From positions 1 through 64,000 of the forward strand of contig DLCH01000056.1 in NCBI GenBank assembly GCA_002480525.1: 64,000 nt of DNA, given 5' to 3'. The notes under the pieces are model-generated. The model made no database searches, had not been told where the DNA came from, and saw only the letters and a list, made by a program, of their open reading frames with translations. Both the position numbers and the translations under genes were made by a program. This DNA is from Gammaproteobacteria bacterium UBA7803 (lineage in GTDB: Bacteria; Pseudomonadota; Gammaproteobacteria; Pseudomonadales; Azotimanducaceae). The first letter of the stretch is position 1; the number at the start of each line of letters is the position of its first letter. Shown here one piece after another: positions 56,482 through 64,000 of this stretch.

Positions 56482-58452
56482 ATGACGATTCAGCGGATAC
56501 AGGGGGTGGAACCCATCACCGAGGACGACGCCTTCCTGGAGAAGGTGCTCGAGCACGCCCACATTCCCTCGCTCATGTGCGCGCTGGTGCACATCACCGG
56601 CGACGCCGACCTGATCCGCGGCGACATCCGCCCGGAGATCAGCTTCTTCGGCGACGAACAGGGCAACATCACCGAGGACGACCAGGCGAAGATCCGTGCG
56701 CTGGCCCTCGAAGCGCTGAAGAAGCTGCGCGACGGCGCGAAGCTGCCGCCGCCGCCGTCCCAGGCCACCGTCTCCGAGATGGTGGACTTCATCGTCGGCC
56801 GCGAGCTGTCCGGCGACTACGGCGAATTCCTGCACTCGGAGCTGTCGCTGAACGGCGAGGACCCGTACAAGCCCCAGGGTCTGGACAGGATCGACGACGC
56901 GACCAAGCAGGACTTCAAGGTCCTGGTGATCGGCGGCGGCATGTCCGGCCTGCTGGCGGGCATCCGCCTGCAGGAAGCGGGCATCCCCTTCGAGATCGTC
57001 GAGCGCCACCAGGACGTGGGCGGCACCTGGTACCAGAACACTTACCCGGGCTGCCGGGTGGACAGCCCCAACCACATCTACTCCTACAGCTTCCGCCCGA
57101 CCGACTGGCCGAAGTACTACTCGCCACAGAACGTGCTGCGGGAGTACTTCGATCAGGTGGCCGTGGAGCATGGCCTGAAGCGCCACACCCGGTTCGGCAC
57201 CGAGGTGACCGAGGCGCGCTTCGACGAGGACACCGCCACCTGGGAAGTCAGGGTGAAGACCCACGACGGCCACACCGAGACCCTGCGCGCCAACGCGGTG
57301 ATCAGCGCCGTCGGTCAGCTCAACCGGCCGAAGTGGCCGGACATTCCGGGGCAGGACCGGTTCCAGGGCATCTCCTTCCACTCCACCGAGTGGGAGCACG
57401 AGCACGACCTCTCCGGCAAGAAGGTCATCGTCATCGGCACCGGCGCGAGCGCCTTCCAGTTCGCCCCGGAAGTGGCGAAGGAAGCCGCCCGCGTCACCAT
57501 CTTCCAGCGCACGCCGCCGTGGATGGCGCCGGTGCCCACCTACCACGACGACGTGCCCGAGGAGATGCACTGGCTGCTGAACCACGTGCCCTACTACGTG
57601 AAGTGGTACCGCTTCGCGATGTTCTGGAACGCCGCCGAGGGCATTCTGTTCGCGGTTCAGCGCGACCCGGCCTGGGGCAATCAGAACAACGCCATCAGCG
57701 CCGAGAACGACGAGCTGCGCCAGGTGCTCACCGACTGGATCGTCGAGCTGTGCGAGGGCGACGAGGAACTGGCCGCCAAGTCCATTCCCAGCTATCCGCC
57801 CGGCGCCAAGCGCATCCTGTTCGACAACGGCAACTGGATCCGCGCGCTGAAGCGGGACAACGTCGACCTGATCACCGACCCGATCGCGGAGATCACCGAA
57901 ACCGGCGTGGTGACCGAGAGCGGCGCCCGCTACGACGCCGACGTGCTGATCTACGGCACCGGCTTCCAGGCCAGCCGCTTCCTGTGGCCGATGAAGATCA
58001 CCGGCCGCGGCGGCGTCGACCTGCAGGAACACTGGGACGGCGACCCGCGCGCCTACCTCGGCGTGACGATCCCCAACTTCCCGAACCTGTTCCTGTGCTA
58101 CGGCCCCAACACCAACATCGTGGTGAACGGCAGCATCATCTTCTTCTCGGAGTGCGAGGTGCGCTACATCCTCGGCTGCATCCGCGAGCTGATGCAGCGC
58201 GGCGACGCGGCCCTCGACGTCAAGCAGTCGGTCCACGACGCCTACAACAAGCGGATCGACGAAGCCAACCTGAACATGGCCTGGGGCGCTGCCAACGTGC
58301 CCACCTGGTACAAGAACGCCAAGGGCCGGGTCACCCAGAACTGGCCGTTCTCGCTGGTGGAGTTCTGGAAGCAGACCCGCGAGCCGAACCCGGACGACTT
58401 CGAGTTCATCGGCCCCGGACAGAGCGCGAAGCAGGCCGCGTCGGGGGGCTGA
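56482..58452 (+). CDS. Flavin-containing (Baeyer-Villiger-type) monooxygenase
   Basis: 656-residue NADPH/FAD monooxygenase. After a 140-residue N-terminal extension (as in 4-hydroxyacetophenone monooxygenases) come VLVIGGGMSGLLAG near 152 (FAD), GGTWYQNTYPGCRVDSPNHI near 185, the BVMO fingerprint FQGISFHSTEW near 294, a second Rossmann site VIVIGTGASAFQF near 316 and LIYGTGFQASRF near 490. Such enzymes convert ketones to esters. It has GGGGAG upstream of ATG 56482. The SDR divergent from it could supply the ketone from an alcohol. Confidence 0.92.
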   Translation: MTIQRIQGVEPITEDDAFLEKVLEHAHIPSLMCALVHITGDADLIRGDIRPEISFFGDEQGNITEDDQAKIRALALEALKKLRDGAKLPPPPSQATVSEMVDFIVGRELSGDYGEFLHSELSLNGEDPYKPQGLDRIDDATKQDFKVLVIGGGMSGLLAGIRLQEAGIPFEIVERHQDVGGTWYQNTYPGCRVDSPNHIYSYSFRPTDWPKYYSPQNVLREYFDQVAVEHGLKRHTRFGTEVTEARFDEDTATWEVRVKTHDGHTETLRANAVISAVGQLNRPKWPDIPGQDRFQGISFHSTEWEHEHDLSGKKVIVIGTGASAFQFAPEVAKEAARVTIFQRTPPWMAPVPTYHDDVPEEMHWLLNHVPYYVKWYRFAMFWNAAEGILFAVQRDPAWGNQNNAISAENDELRQVLTDWIVELCEGDEELAAKSIPSYPPGAKRILFDNGNWIRALKRDNVDLITDPIAEITETGVVTESGARYDADVLIYGTGFQASRFLWPMKITGRGGVDLQEHWDGDPRAYLGVTIPNFPNLFLCYGPNTNIVVNGSIIFFSECEVRYILGCIRELMQRGDAALDVKQSVHDAYNKRIDEANLNMAWGAANVPTWYKNAKGRVTQNWPFSLVEFWKQTREPNPDDFEFIGPGQSAKQAASGG

Positions 58453-58469
58453 GGCCGCCTGCACCCCCC

Positions 58470-58560
58470 GTAGGAGCGGCCTCCCGGCCGCGATTCCAGG
58501 CACGCCGTTTCAGGACCGCCGCCAGACGGCGGCGGATCGCGGCCGGGAGGCCGCTCCTAC
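58470..58560. repeat. REPIN-like inverted pair
   Basis: Forward copy at 58470-58494 and inverted copy at 58536-58560, arms GCGGCC/GGCCGC, separated by 41 nt. Located between the monooxygenase stop and lemA. Confidence 0.92.
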
Positions 58561-58641
58561 AGGGGCCGACCCGCAGCCACGGGTTGCAGCCGCGGTCCCC
58601 GGCCCCCATATTGACCCCGTCACCGATCGACGGAACGTCTC

Positions 58642-59238
58642 ATGAACCGACTCACGCGACGGCTCGTGTCCGCCCTGCTGCTCGGCGCCCTGCTGGGCCT
58701 CGGCGGCTGCGGCATCAACAACATTCCCACCTACGACGAGGCCGTGAAGGCGCAGTGGGCCCAGGTGCAGAACCAGTACCAGCGGCGCGCCGACCTGGTG
58801 CCGAACCTGGTGGAAACCGTGAAGGGCTTCGCCGCCCAGGAGCGCGAGACCCTGCAGGCCGTGGTGGAAGCCCGCGCCAAGGTCAGCCAGATGAACGTCG
58901 ACTCGGACATCGTCAACAATCCCGAGGCGCTGCAGGCCTTCGAGCAGAACCAGGCCGCGCTGAGCAGCGCCCTGTCCCGCCTGATGGTGGTGGTCGAGCG
59001 CTATCCGGACCTGAAGTCGAACCAGAACTTCCTCACCCTGCAGTCCCAGCTCGAAGGCACCGAGAACCGCATCGCCGTCGCCCGCCGGGACTACATCCAG
59101 GCCGTGCAGACCTACAACACCGAGATCCGCACCCTGCCCGGCAGCATCTGGCACAGCCTGCTCTACAGCGACATGCCGATCCGCGAGACCTTCGAGGCCT
59201 CCGCCGGCGCCGAAGAGGCTCCGCAGGTTCAGTTTTGA
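58642..59238 (+). CDS. lemA: LemA family lipoprotein
   Basis: 198-residue coiled-coil protein of unknown biochemical role, anchored by a lipoprotein signal (LLGLGGC, Cys about 23). Family landmarks: NIPTYDEAVKAQWAQVQNQY near residue 27, RRADLVPNLVETVKGFAAQE near 47, VVERYPDLKSNQNFLTLQ near 113 and a TENRIAVARRDYIQAV helix with YNTEIRTLPGSIW. It is usually followed by TPM proteins, as here; its stop overlaps the next start as TTGA. Confidence 0.93.
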   Translation: MNRLTRRLVSALLLGALLGLGGCGINNIPTYDEAVKAQWAQVQNQYQRRADLVPNLVETVKGFAAQERETLQAVVEARAKVSQMNVDSDIVNNPEALQAFEQNQAALSSALSRLMVVVERYPDLKSNQNFLTLQSQLEGTENRIAVARRDYIQAVQTYNTEIRTLPGSIWHSLLYSDMPIRETFEASAGAEEAPQVQF

Positions 59239-60101
59239 CGGTATTCGCCGCGAGGAACCAGCCGCATCCATTGCCTCTGTGGGAGCGCCCTCCCGGGCGC
59301 GATGTCTTCGACGTCGGACATCGCGCCCGGGAGGGCGCTCCTACGGGGGGGCGCTGGCTGTTCGCGCTGATTGCGCTGAGCTGGCTAGCAGTCCTGCCAG
59401 CCCACGCTGCCGAGGGCCCGGCGTTTCCGGAACTGACGGGGCGGGTCGTGGACGCCGCCGGGATTCTGAGCCGCGGCACCGAGCAGACACTCACCCGCGA
59501 GCTTGCTGCCTACGAGGCGGCGAGCGGCGGCACCCAGGTGGTGGTCGCTACGGTGCCGAACCTGCAGGGCCGGGCCATCGAGGAATACGGCTACCAGCTC
59601 GGGCGGGCCTGGGGCATCGGCCAGGCGGACGAGGACACCGGCGCGCTGCTGATCGTCGCGCCCTCCGAGCGGCAGGTGCGCATCGAAGTCGGCTACGGGC
59701 TGGAAGGCCGGCTCACCGACGCCATCTCCTGGGACATCATCCAGGGCCGCATCCTGCCGGCGTTCCGGGAAGGCGACTTCGACGCCGGGGTGACCGCCGG
59801 CGTGCAGGGCATGCTCGCCGCGCTCGGCGGCGAGTATCAGGTGAGCGAGCGCGTTGCCGGGGGCGAGGACAAGCGCAAGGGGGCGGCCCTCGTCTTCTGG
59901 ATCTTCGTCGCCTTCATCATTCTGTCGAGCTTCGGCCGCCGGGGCGGCGGCGGTGGCCTCGGCGGCGCACTGCTGGCCGGTGCCATCCTCAGCGGCGGCG
60001 GACGCAGCGGGGGCGGCTTCGGCGGCGGGGGATTCGGCGGCGGCGGATTTTCCGGCGGGGGCGGTGGATTCGGCGGCGGCGGCGCCTCGGGAGGCTGGTG
60101 A
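59235..60101 (+). CDS. TPM domain protein (YgcG-like) with REP-encoded N-terminus
   Basis: 288 residues from TTG 59235. A signal peptide lies at about 41-61 (WLFALIALSWLAVLPAHAAE), then a TPM domain (VVDAAGILSRGTEQTLTREL, GTQVVVATVPNLQGRAIEEY, VRIEVGYGLEGRLTDA), one membrane helix near 215 and a Gly-rich tail ending GGGGASGGW. No ATG/GTG/TTG lies between the REP pair (59279-59344) and the signal peptide, so starts are TTG 59235 or TTG 59271, and both translate the repeat. The TTGA overlap with lemA favours 59235. Confidence 0.85.
   Translation: MTVFAARNQPHPLPLWERPPGRDVFDVGHRAREGAPTGGRWLFALIALSWLAVLPAHAAEGPAFPELTGRVVDAAGILSRGTEQTLTRELAAYEAASGGTQVVVATVPNLQGRAIEEYGYQLGRAWGIGQADEDTGALLIVAPSERQVRIEVGYGLEGRLTDAISWDIIQGRILPAFREGDFDAGVTAGVQGMLAALGGEYQVSERVAGGEDKRKGAALVFWIFVAFIILSSFGRRGGGGGLGGALLAGAILSGGGRSGGGFGGGGFGGGGFSGGGGGFGGGGASGGW
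59279..59344. repeat. REPIN-like pair within the TPM gene
   Basis: Forward copy at 59279-59303 and inverted copy at 59320-59344, arms GCGCCC/GGGCGC, 16 nt apart. Translated in the TPM frame they give WERPPGRD and HRAREGAPTG. This stem type also occurs at 16886-16910. Confidence 0.92.
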
Positions 60102-60721
60102 TGGCAATGATCAACGACACCGAACGCCAGCAGATCGCCGATCTGATCGCCGAGGTCGAACGGCACACCGATGCCGAGCTGGTGGCGGTGCTGGCCGCCC
60201 GCAGCGACGACTACCGCTACATCCCGGTGCTGTGGGCCGCGCTCGTCGCCCTGGCGGTGCCGACGGTGGGGCTGTTCACGCCGTTCGGCGGCGACCTGAT
60301 CGCCGCAGCCCAGCTCGCCGTGTTCTGCCTCCTCGCCGTGGTGTTCCGCATCCCCGCCGTGGGCACCCGGCTCATTCCCCGCAGCGTGCGCTACTGGCGC
60401 GCCGCCAACATGGCGCGCCGGCAGTTCCTGGAACAGGGTCTGCACCACACCAAAGGCGACACCGGCGTGCTGCTGTTCGTGTCCGAAGCCGAGCACTACG
60501 TGGAGATCATCGCCGACCGCGGCATCGACCGCCACGTGGCCCCCGAGCGCTGGCGCGGCCTGGTGGACGACTTCGTGATCGCCGTGCGCACCGGCCGCAC
60601 CCTGGCGGGCTTCGAGACCACCATCGCCCAGATCGGCGAGATTCTGTCCGACGCCGTGCCGAAGACGCCGGACAACCGCAACGAGCTCGACGACCGGCTG
60701 ATCCTGATCGGCTACGACTGA
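60101..60721 (+). CDS. TPM domain membrane protein (YgcG-like, second copy)
   Basis: 206 residues. MAMINDTERQQIADLIAEVE opens a TPM-like domain (HTDAELVAVLA near 22), two hydrophobic helices lie at about 40-80, and the domain continues with TKGDTGVLLFVSEAEHYVEII near 111 and DRGIDRHVAPERWRG near 133, which match TPM_phosphatase-like family 2 proteins. It starts at ATG 60101, overlapping the previous stop as TGATG. Forms a LemA-TPM-TPM unit. The stop overlaps the tail of the convergent NmrA-type gene by 10 nt. Confidence 0.88.
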   Translation: MAMINDTERQQIADLIAEVERHTDAELVAVLAARSDDYRYIPVLWAALVALAVPTVGLFTPFGGDLIAAAQLAVFCLLAVVFRIPAVGTRLIPRSVRYWRAANMARRQFLEQGLHHTKGDTGVLLFVSEAEHYVEIIADRGIDRHVAPERWRGLVDDFVIAVRTGRTLAGFETTIAQIGEILSDAVPKTPDNRNELDDRLILIGYD

Positions 60722-61587
60722 GCGGCCGCCCCGGCCTCCGGCGACTCCCAGACACCGTCTGCTGCCGCGGCCTGCGCGTAGGCGCCGAACGATCGCGGCG
60801 CCCGGCCCAGGGCGCGCTGCACGCCGTCGCCGAGCCGGGCGTTGCGGCCGTCGAGCACGGTGGTGCACAGGTAGTCCAGCAGCCACACCATGTCCTCCGG
60901 CATGCCCGCCGCGCGCAGCCCTTCGGCGAACGCTTCCCGGGTCAGCGGCACGAACGCGATGGGGCGCCCCGCGGCTGCCGACAAGGCGTCGACCACCGCC
61001 GGAAACGTCAGCAGCTCCGGACCGGTGACGTCGTAGATCTCCCCGGCGTGGCCGGGCTGGGTCAGCGCCGCCACCGCCACGTCGGCCAGATCGTCGATGT
61101 CGACGAACGGTTCCGGCACGTCGCGGACGGGGAGCGCGATGGCGCCGTCGAGCATCATCGGCAGAAACTCGCCCTCGCTGAAGCTCTGAGCGAACCAGGC
61201 CGCCCGGACTACCGTCCAGGTGAGCCCCGACGCCTGCACGATACCCTCGCAGACCTCGGCTTCCTCCTCGCCCCGGCCCGACAGCAGCACGATGCGCCGC
61301 ACGCCGGCCTGTACCGCCCGGCCCACGAAGCGCTCGATCACCGTGCTCGCACCCGGCACCGCCAGGTCCGGCGAGAACGCCAGGTACACCGCCTCGACCC
61401 CGTCCAGGGCCGCGTCCCAGGTGGATGCGTCGTGCCAGTCGAAGGCGACGGCCGCCGAGCGCGACGCGCGCCGTACCGGAAAGCCGAGTCCTTCCAGACG
61501 GCTGGCGACGCGGTGGCCGGTCTTGCCGGTGGCGCCGGTGACGAGGATGGGGGCCTGGACCTGGGAATCGGAATTGAGCGTTTGCAT
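60712..61587 (-). CDS. NmrA/NAD(P)-binding atypical SDR
   Basis: 291-residue Rossmann-fold protein of the NmrA/ergot-biosynthesis type. The start ILVTGATGKTGHRVASRLEG (near 14; GxxGxxG) is followed by VEAVYLAFSPDLAVPG near 63, VRRIVLLSGRGEEEAE near 95, and FVDIDDLADVAVAAL near 160. The substrate is unknown; relatives include quinone-reductase-like and azoreductase proteins. No regulator is adjacent, but its promoter is overlaid by three identical-type operators, so it is probably induced by its own substrate. Confidence 0.88.
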   Translation of the reverse strand: MQTLNSDSQVQAPILVTGATGKTGHRVASRLEGLGFPVRRASRSAAVAFDWHDASTWDAALDGVEAVYLAFSPDLAVPGASTVIERFVGRAVQAGVRRIVLLSGRGEEEAEVCEGIVQASGLTWTVVRAAWFAQSFSEGEFLPMMLDGAIALPVRDVPEPFVDIDDLADVAVAALTQPGHAGEIYDVTGPELLTFPAVVDALSAAAGRPIAFVPLTREAFAEGLRAAGMPEDMVWLLDYLCTTVLDGRNARLGDGVQRALGRAPRSFGAYAQAAAADGVWESPEAGAAAQS

Positions 61588-61609
61588 GGCTGACCTCTTT
61601 CAGTGGAAA

Positions 61610-61664
61610 TTGACATTGTGTCAATTGACGCCGTGTAAAGTATCACAGATTTACACCGTGTCAA
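61610..61664. promoter_or_regulatory. Three 15-bp operators and promoter of the NmrA-type gene
   Basis: TTGACATTGTGTCAA (61610-61624), TTGACGCCGTGTAAA (61625-61639) and TTTACACCGTGTCAA (61650-61664) share TTKACR-NNG-TGTMAA. Sites one and two abut; the third is 10 bp away. On the minus strand TTGACA (61664-61659), 16-bp spacer and TACTTT (61642-61637, preceded by TGA, extended -10) form a promoter lying inside this array. Confidence 0.72.
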
Positions 61665-61833
61665 CCCCCGATCGCCGGCGGATTGCCGCCAAATTGCCGG
61701 TCGGCCACCGGCGTCCCCCTCGCCTGGGAACGCCTGCACAGCGCGCCGGACCGCCGATTCCGCCCTCCGCCGGCCTTTCCTTGCATTGCCCCAGACCGGG
61801 ACCTAAATTGCCGGATCAACCGAAGGGAAGATC

Positions 61834-64000
61834 ATGAGCATCCGCGTCGCCCTGCATCACGAGACCAGCTACCACTACGACCGCCGCGTCTCGCTGAGCC
61901 CGCAGATCATCCGCCTGCGCCCGGCCCCCCACAGCCGCACGCCGGTCGTGAGCTACGCCCTGCATATCGAGCCCCAGGGCCACTTCCTCAACTGGCAGCA
62001 GGATCCGTTCGGCAACTTCCAGGCCCGCGCCGTGTTTCCGGAGAAGGTCGAATCCTTCGTGGTGCGGGTCGACCTGGTCGCCGAGATGGCGGTGTACAAC
62101 CCCTTCGACTTCTTCCTCGAGGAGAGCGCCGAGCACTACCCGTTCACCTACGACGTGCTGACCCGCAAGGACCTCGACCCCTATCTGTTCACGGACCCGC
62201 TCACCCCGCGCCTGGAGGCCTGGCTCGCCGATTACGGCAAGCCGAAGGAACAGCCGCTGGTGAACTTCCTGGTGGACCTGAACCAGCGCCTGGCCAACGA
62301 GATCACCTACGTGATCCGCATGGAGCCCGGCGTGCAGACGCCCGAGGAAACCCTGGCGCTGGCCAAGGGCTCCTGCCGGGACACGGCCTGGCTGCTGGTG
62401 CAGATCCTGCGTCACTTCGGCATCGCCGCCCGCTTCGTGTCCGGCTACCTGATCCAGCTCAAGGCGGACCAGAAGTCCCTCGACGGCCCCTCCGGCACCG
62501 AGTACGACTTCACCGATCTGCACGCCTGGACCGAGGCGTACCTGCCCGGCGCGGGCTGGGTGGGGCTCGACCCGACCTCGGGGCTGCTGGCGGGCGAAGG
62601 CCACATTCCGCTGGCGGCGACGCCGCACCCCTCCACCGCCGCGCCGATCAGCGGCAAGGTGGAGCCGAGCGAGTGCGAGTTCGGCTTCGACATGTCCGTG
62701 CGGCGCATCTTCGAGACGCCGCGGGTCACCAAGCCCTACACCGAGGACGCCTGGAACGACATCCAGCACCTCGGCCGGCAGATCGACGCCGAGCTGGCCG
62801 CCAGCGACGTGCGCCTCACCGTCGGCGGCGAGCCCACCTTCGTGGCCATCGACTATCCCGACGGCGCGGAGTGGAACACCGAGGCCATCGGCCCCAACAA
62901 GCGCCGCCTGGCCACCGACCTGATCCTGCGCCTGGCGGACCGCTTCGCCCCCGGCGGCGCGCTCCATTTCGGCCAGGGCAAGTGGTATCCGGGCGAGCAG
63001 CTTCCGCGCTGGGCGCTGACGCTGCTGTGGCGCCGGGACGGCGAGCCGATCTGCCGCGACCTGGACTTCGTGGCCCATCCCGACGCGGGCGACGGCGCCA
63101 CCCCGGAGCAGGCCGCCGAGCTCGGCCGCACCGTGGCGGTGAAGCTCGGCCTCGACGCCGACGCCGTGCTGCCCGCCTACGAAGACCCGTGGCACTTCCT
63201 CGCCGAGGAACGCCGGCTGCCGGAGAACCTCACCCCGGAGACCAACGAGCTGGACGACCCCCTCGCCCGGGAACGGCTGGCGCGGGTGTTCGAGCGCGGC
63301 CTCGGCCAGCCGACCGGCTACGCGCTGCCGGTGCAGCGCTGGAACGCGAACAGCGGCAAGCCGCCGTCGCGCTGGATGACCGAACCCTGGAGCACCCGCA
63401 GCGGCAAGCTGTTCCTGATTCCCGGGGACTCACCGGTGGGCTACCGCCTGCGGCTCGGCTCCCTGCCGCACCTGTCGGACGTGGAGTATCCCCACGTGTT
63501 CCCGCGCGACCCATTCGCGCCGGCCGAGGCGCTGCCGAAGCGCGAAGGCTTCAGCCAGCTCCACCTGGACGGCGACGGCACCGACGAGACGCAGCCGGCC
63601 CTGGAGCAGATGCAGCTCGCCCAGCCCTACAGCGGCGCCGGCGCGGTGCGCACCGCCATGGCCTTCGAGGCGCGGGACGGCGTGATCTACGCCTTCATGC
63701 CGCCCGTGGAAGACGCCGAAGACTACCTCGAGCTGCTGTCCGCAGTGGAAGACGCGGCCCGCGAGCAGGGCTGCCGGGTGGTGATCGAGGGCTATCTGCC
63801 GCCCAACGATCCGCGCATCAACGTCATCAAGGTGACCCCCGACCCCGGCGTGATCGAGGTGAACGTCCACCCCGCCGCGAGCTGGGACGAGATGACCCAC
63901 ATCACCACGGCGCTCTACGAAGAGGCCCGCGCCTGCCGCCTCGACACCCAGAAGTTCATGCTCGACGGCCGCCACACCGGCACCGGCGGCGGCAACCACG
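61834..64000 (+). CDS. Transglutaminase-like protein with DUF2126 domain, 3' truncated by window
   Basis: Incomplete: at least 722 residues, running off the window end without a stop. Begins MSIRVALHHETSYHYDRRVS, the bacterial transglutaminase-like N-terminus (Bact_transglu_N), followed by the transglutaminase core with KGSCRDTAWLLVQ near 182 (Cys), TDLHAWTEAYLPG near 230 (His) and GLDPTSGLLAGEGHIPL near 249 (Asp). A DUF2126 domain follows (RLTVGGEPTFVAIDY near 330; the last residues LDGRHTGTGGGNH are its motif). The ATG at 61834 follows AAGGGAAG. Often paired with an alpha-E and glutamine-synthetase-like gene. Confidence 0.93.
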   Translation, partial: MSIRVALHHETSYHYDRRVSLSPQIIRLRPAPHSRTPVVSYALHIEPQGHFLNWQQDPFGNFQARAVFPEKVESFVVRVDLVAEMAVYNPFDFFLEESAEHYPFTYDVLTRKDLDPYLFTDPLTPRLEAWLADYGKPKEQPLVNFLVDLNQRLANEITYVIRMEPGVQTPEETLALAKGSCRDTAWLLVQILRHFGIAARFVSGYLIQLKADQKSLDGPSGTEYDFTDLHAWTEAYLPGAGWVGLDPTSGLLAGEGHIPLAATPHPSTAAPISGKVEPSECEFGFDMSVRRIFETPRVTKPYTEDAWNDIQHLGRQIDAELAASDVRLTVGGEPTFVAIDYPDGAEWNTEAIGPNKRRLATDLILRLADRFAPGGALHFGQGKWYPGEQLPRWALTLLWRRDGEPICRDLDFVAHPDAGDGATPEQAAELGRTVAVKLGLDADAVLPAYEDPWHFLAEERRLPENLTPETNELDDPLARERLARVFERGLGQPTGYALPVQRWNANSGKPPSRWMTEPWSTRSGKLFLIPGDSPVGYRLRLGSLPHLSDVEYPHVFPRDPFAPAEALPKREGFSQLHLDGDGTDETQPALEQMQLAQPYSGAGAVRTAMAFEARDGVIYAFMPPVEDAEDYLELLSAVEDAAREQGCRVVIEGYLPPNDPRINVIKVTPDPGVIEVNVHPAASWDEMTHITTALYEEARACRLDTQKFMLDGRHTGTGGGNH

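Noticed and set aside
55296..60101. A 1601-codon open frame on the plus strand across the SDR, monooxygenase and lemA genes.
   Set aside because: It is a high-GC third-position artefact; only its last 288 codons (the TPM protein) show family motifs, and it overlaps well-supported genes in other frames.
1..64000. tRNA, rRNA, integrase, transposase or prophage genes.
   Set aside because: None were seen when reading both strands; no att-like tRNA end or transposase motif is present.

Overview
The window reads as chromosome from a high-GC gammaproteobacterium. The gene families are typical proteobacterial ones (OmpW, ArgE, class I fumarase, SelO, EpmB, NasST, assimilatory NirBD/NasA). Codon use is uniformly GC-rich. 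I see no phage, integrase, insertion sequence, CRISPR, rRNA or tRNA, so it looks like core and metabolic backbone. I cannot name the genus from sequence alone; an environmental or halophilic Chromatiales/Nevskiales-like lineage is a guess.

Layout. 0.1-9 kb: a Tat-exported protein and class I fumarase, an M19 dipeptidase lipoprotein, argE, ompW (with a perfect FNR/ANR-type box upstream), small envelope proteins, a GNAT acetyltransferase and a UbiA-type prenyltransferase. 9-17 kb: a fatty-acid unit (phosphotransferase/DUF6285-like protein, acyl-CoA dehydrogenase, divergent acyl-CoA ligase), pirin and a Kef-type antiporter. 17-24 kb: SelO, a VOC protein, a molybdenum hydroxylase with 2Fe-2S and tri-haem cytochrome c subunits, and a methyltransferase. 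24-30 kb: ThrS, BioY, an MscS-like membrane protein, a free-standing MgtE-N/CBS protein and MgtE.

29.7-45 kb is the centrepiece, a complete nitrate assimilation region on the minus strand: outer-membrane porin, nasT, nasS, then nrtA-nrtB-nrtD, an FAD oxidoreductase, nirB, nirD, nasA and cobA, mostly with overlapping start/stop codons. mobA is divergent from the porin. Both nrtA and the porin gene are preceded by a near-consensus sigma-54 promoter and a leader of about 105 nt that ends in a terminator hairpin. This is the layout expected if the ANTAR protein NasT antiterminates both transcripts, with NasS as the nitrate/nitrite sensor. An NtrC-type palindrome lies about 110 bp upstream of the nrtA promoter.

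45-64 kb: a small gene preceded by four 17-bp repeats that create a chain of overlapping mini-ORFs, each ending Pro-Pro-stop; a CNNM/CBS protein, a 49-residue coiled-coil protein missed by length filters, cyclophilin and a luciferase-family oxidoreductase; exported MsrB and MsrA; a ZIP transporter; a sulfolipid pair (sqdX-like, sqdB); EpmB; an SDR and a Baeyer-Villiger-type monooxygenase sharing a palindromic control region; LemA with two TPM proteins; an NmrA-type gene controlled by three copies of a 15-bp operator; and the 5' part of a transglutaminase/DUF2126 gene cut by the window edge.

About 28 copies of a 25-nt REP-like element are scattered through intergenic spaces. Its hairpin arms vary but stay complementary (four stem types), and nearly all copies form inward-facing pairs as in REPINs. 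Some supply a stop codon or run into the 5' end of a gene.
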